This document shows positions 63,409 to 64,000 of a DNA stretch of 64,000 nucleotides, piece by piece. The DNA lies in the NCBI GenBank assembly GCA_029249445.1, contig JAQWHI010000003.1, positions 62,001 through 126,000 of the forward strand, given 5' to 3'. The notes under the pieces are model-generated. The model saw only the letters and a list, made by a program, of their open reading frames with translations. It had not been told where the DNA came from and did no database searches. The stretch comes from Crocinitomicaceae bacterium (GTDB lineage: Bacteria; Bacteroidota; Bacteroidia; Flavobacteriales_D; Crocinitomicaceae). Position 1 is the stretch's first letter. The number at the start of each line of letters is the position of its first letter. A program made the position numbers and the translations under genes.

Positions 63409-64000
63409 ATGGTAGAGATTACTCAAAAAAATACTACACTCCGAACCGCAATCGCTCAGGCAATTGTTCAAGTCAGCTCTGAAAAAACAATTCACGCAAT
63501 CACAAATGATGCTGTTCCGAAAGGGAACGTATTCGAAATGGCAAAAACTGCGGGATTGTTTGCCGTAAAGAAGACATCCGATATAATTCCAGACTGCCAT
63601 CCTTTGCCTATAGAATATACAGGTGTTGACTATGAAATTGATGGACTCCAAATTAAAATCCGAATTGAAGTCAAGACAATCTATAGAACCGGTGTAGAAG
63701 TTGAAGCAATGCATGGCGCTAGTGTAATTGCCCTAACTATGTACGACATGCTCAAACCAATTGACAAGGGAATTGAGATTCAAAATGTGAAACTTATAGC
63801 GAAGAAAGGAGGTAAATCCGACTTCAAAGACCGATTCAGAAAAGACTTAAGAGCTGCAGTATTTGTTTGTTCAGATACAATTGCAGCAGGTCAAAAAGAG
63901 GACAAAGCAGGAAAAGCAATTATTAAAAAATTAGAAGAATCCTCGGTCTCAATAGCGCAATACCACGTAATACCAGATGAAATCGAGGAAATACAAGCAG
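63409..64000 (+). CDS. moaC: MoaC-MoaB/MogA fusion (partial at window end)
   Basis: The frame from ATG 63409 stays open to the window edge (197 complete codons). Residues about 1-145 are cyclic pyranopterin monophosphate synthase MoaC: MAKTAGLFAVKKTSDIIPDCHPLPIEYTG and VEVEAMHGASVIALTMYDMLKPID (landmarks). From about residue 150 the sequence becomes MoaB/MogA-like (RAAVFVCSDTIAAGQKEDKAGKAIIKKLEE), the domain that adenylates molybdopterin before MoeA. So it is a bifunctional MoaCB protein. It starts 4 nt after moaE. A GGAG is adjacent to the ATG. Confidence 0.9.
   Translation, partial: MVEITQKNTTLRTAIAQAIVQVSSEKTIHAITNDAVPKGNVFEMAKTAGLFAVKKTSDIIPDCHPLPIEYTGVDYEIDGLQIKIRIEVKTIYRTGVEVEAMHGASVIALTMYDMLKPIDKGIEIQNVKLIAKKGGKSDFKDRFRKDLRAAVFVCSDTIAAGQKEDKAGKAIIKKLEESSVSIAQYHVIPDEIEEIQA

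Overview
The window is an AT-rich stretch of chromosome from a member of the Bacteroidota, most likely an aquatic Flavobacteriales bacterium (Crocinitomicaceae or Fluviicola-like; the family is a guess). Several things point this way. There are Bacteroidota-type promoters (TAnnTTTG at -7) close to start codons. Two proteins carry type IX secretion sorting domains. FtsZ ends in a Bacteroidota-style NSFLHDNVD tail, MraY has a long insertion, ferredoxin-NADP reductase is of the TrxB type, and there is a green-tuned proteorhodopsin. No insertion sequence, prophage, CRISPR array or rRNA operon was found. Most of the window is core genome with small accessory patches.

Layout. 1-5.2 kb: a partial gene, class I photolyase, GNAT acetyltransferase, an MlaF/MlaE-type lipid ABC pair, a SprT-like metalloprotein and mannose-1-phosphate guanylyltransferase. 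5.2-10.3 kb: an orphan TonB plug protein, fabD, a universal stress protein broken by a frameshift, an MFS exporter, a small helical protein and an outer-membrane barrel protein. 10.4-16.1 kb: neuB/neuC for nonulosonic (sialic-type) acid sugars, then secreted proteins, including a T9SS type A protein and a large lectin-like T9SS type B protein. 16.5-16.9 kb: tRNA-Leu(TAA) and tRNA-Gly(GCC). 17-38.6 kb: housekeeping genes (mutS, a TrmH-type methyltransferase, ferredoxin-NADP reductase, histidine kinase, thyA-capA-like-folA, topB, purM-prfA-pyrF, an RND/MMPL exporter, polyprenyl synthase, a lipoprotein, a broken ECF sigma gene and a DEAD-box helicase).

38.7-54.6 kb is a compact dcw (division and cell wall) cluster on the minus strand: mraZ-rsmH-ftsL-ftsI-murE-mraY-murD-ftsW-murG-murC-ftsQ-ftsA-ftsZ, ending with a YqeY-like gene. 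It has 10-bp-spaced GTGGTAA boxes in the mraZ promoter and a second, oppositely oriented pair upstream of the divergent EamA transporter. 54.8-59.3 kb: the EamA transporter, proteorhodopsin, rplU-rpmA and serS. 59.4-64 kb: a molybdenum cofactor operon (moeA, a ModE-like regulator, mobA, moaD, moeB-rhodanese, moaE and a MoaC-MoaB/MogA fusion that runs off the end).

The points most worth a second look are: (1) a palindrome CGTTAT-N12-ATAACG abutting the start of the ModE-like gene, which resembles the E. coli ModE operator although this protein lacks the molybdate-binding domains; (2) putative MraZ boxes on both sides of the mraZ/EamA intergenic region, with a perfect 22-bp inverted repeat in front of the transporter; (3) two genes interrupted by single frameshifts (a UspA-family gene and an ECF sigma gene); (4) a stand-alone proteorhodopsin with an FNR-type palindrome in its long upstream region. 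No wholly new multi-gene system is evident.
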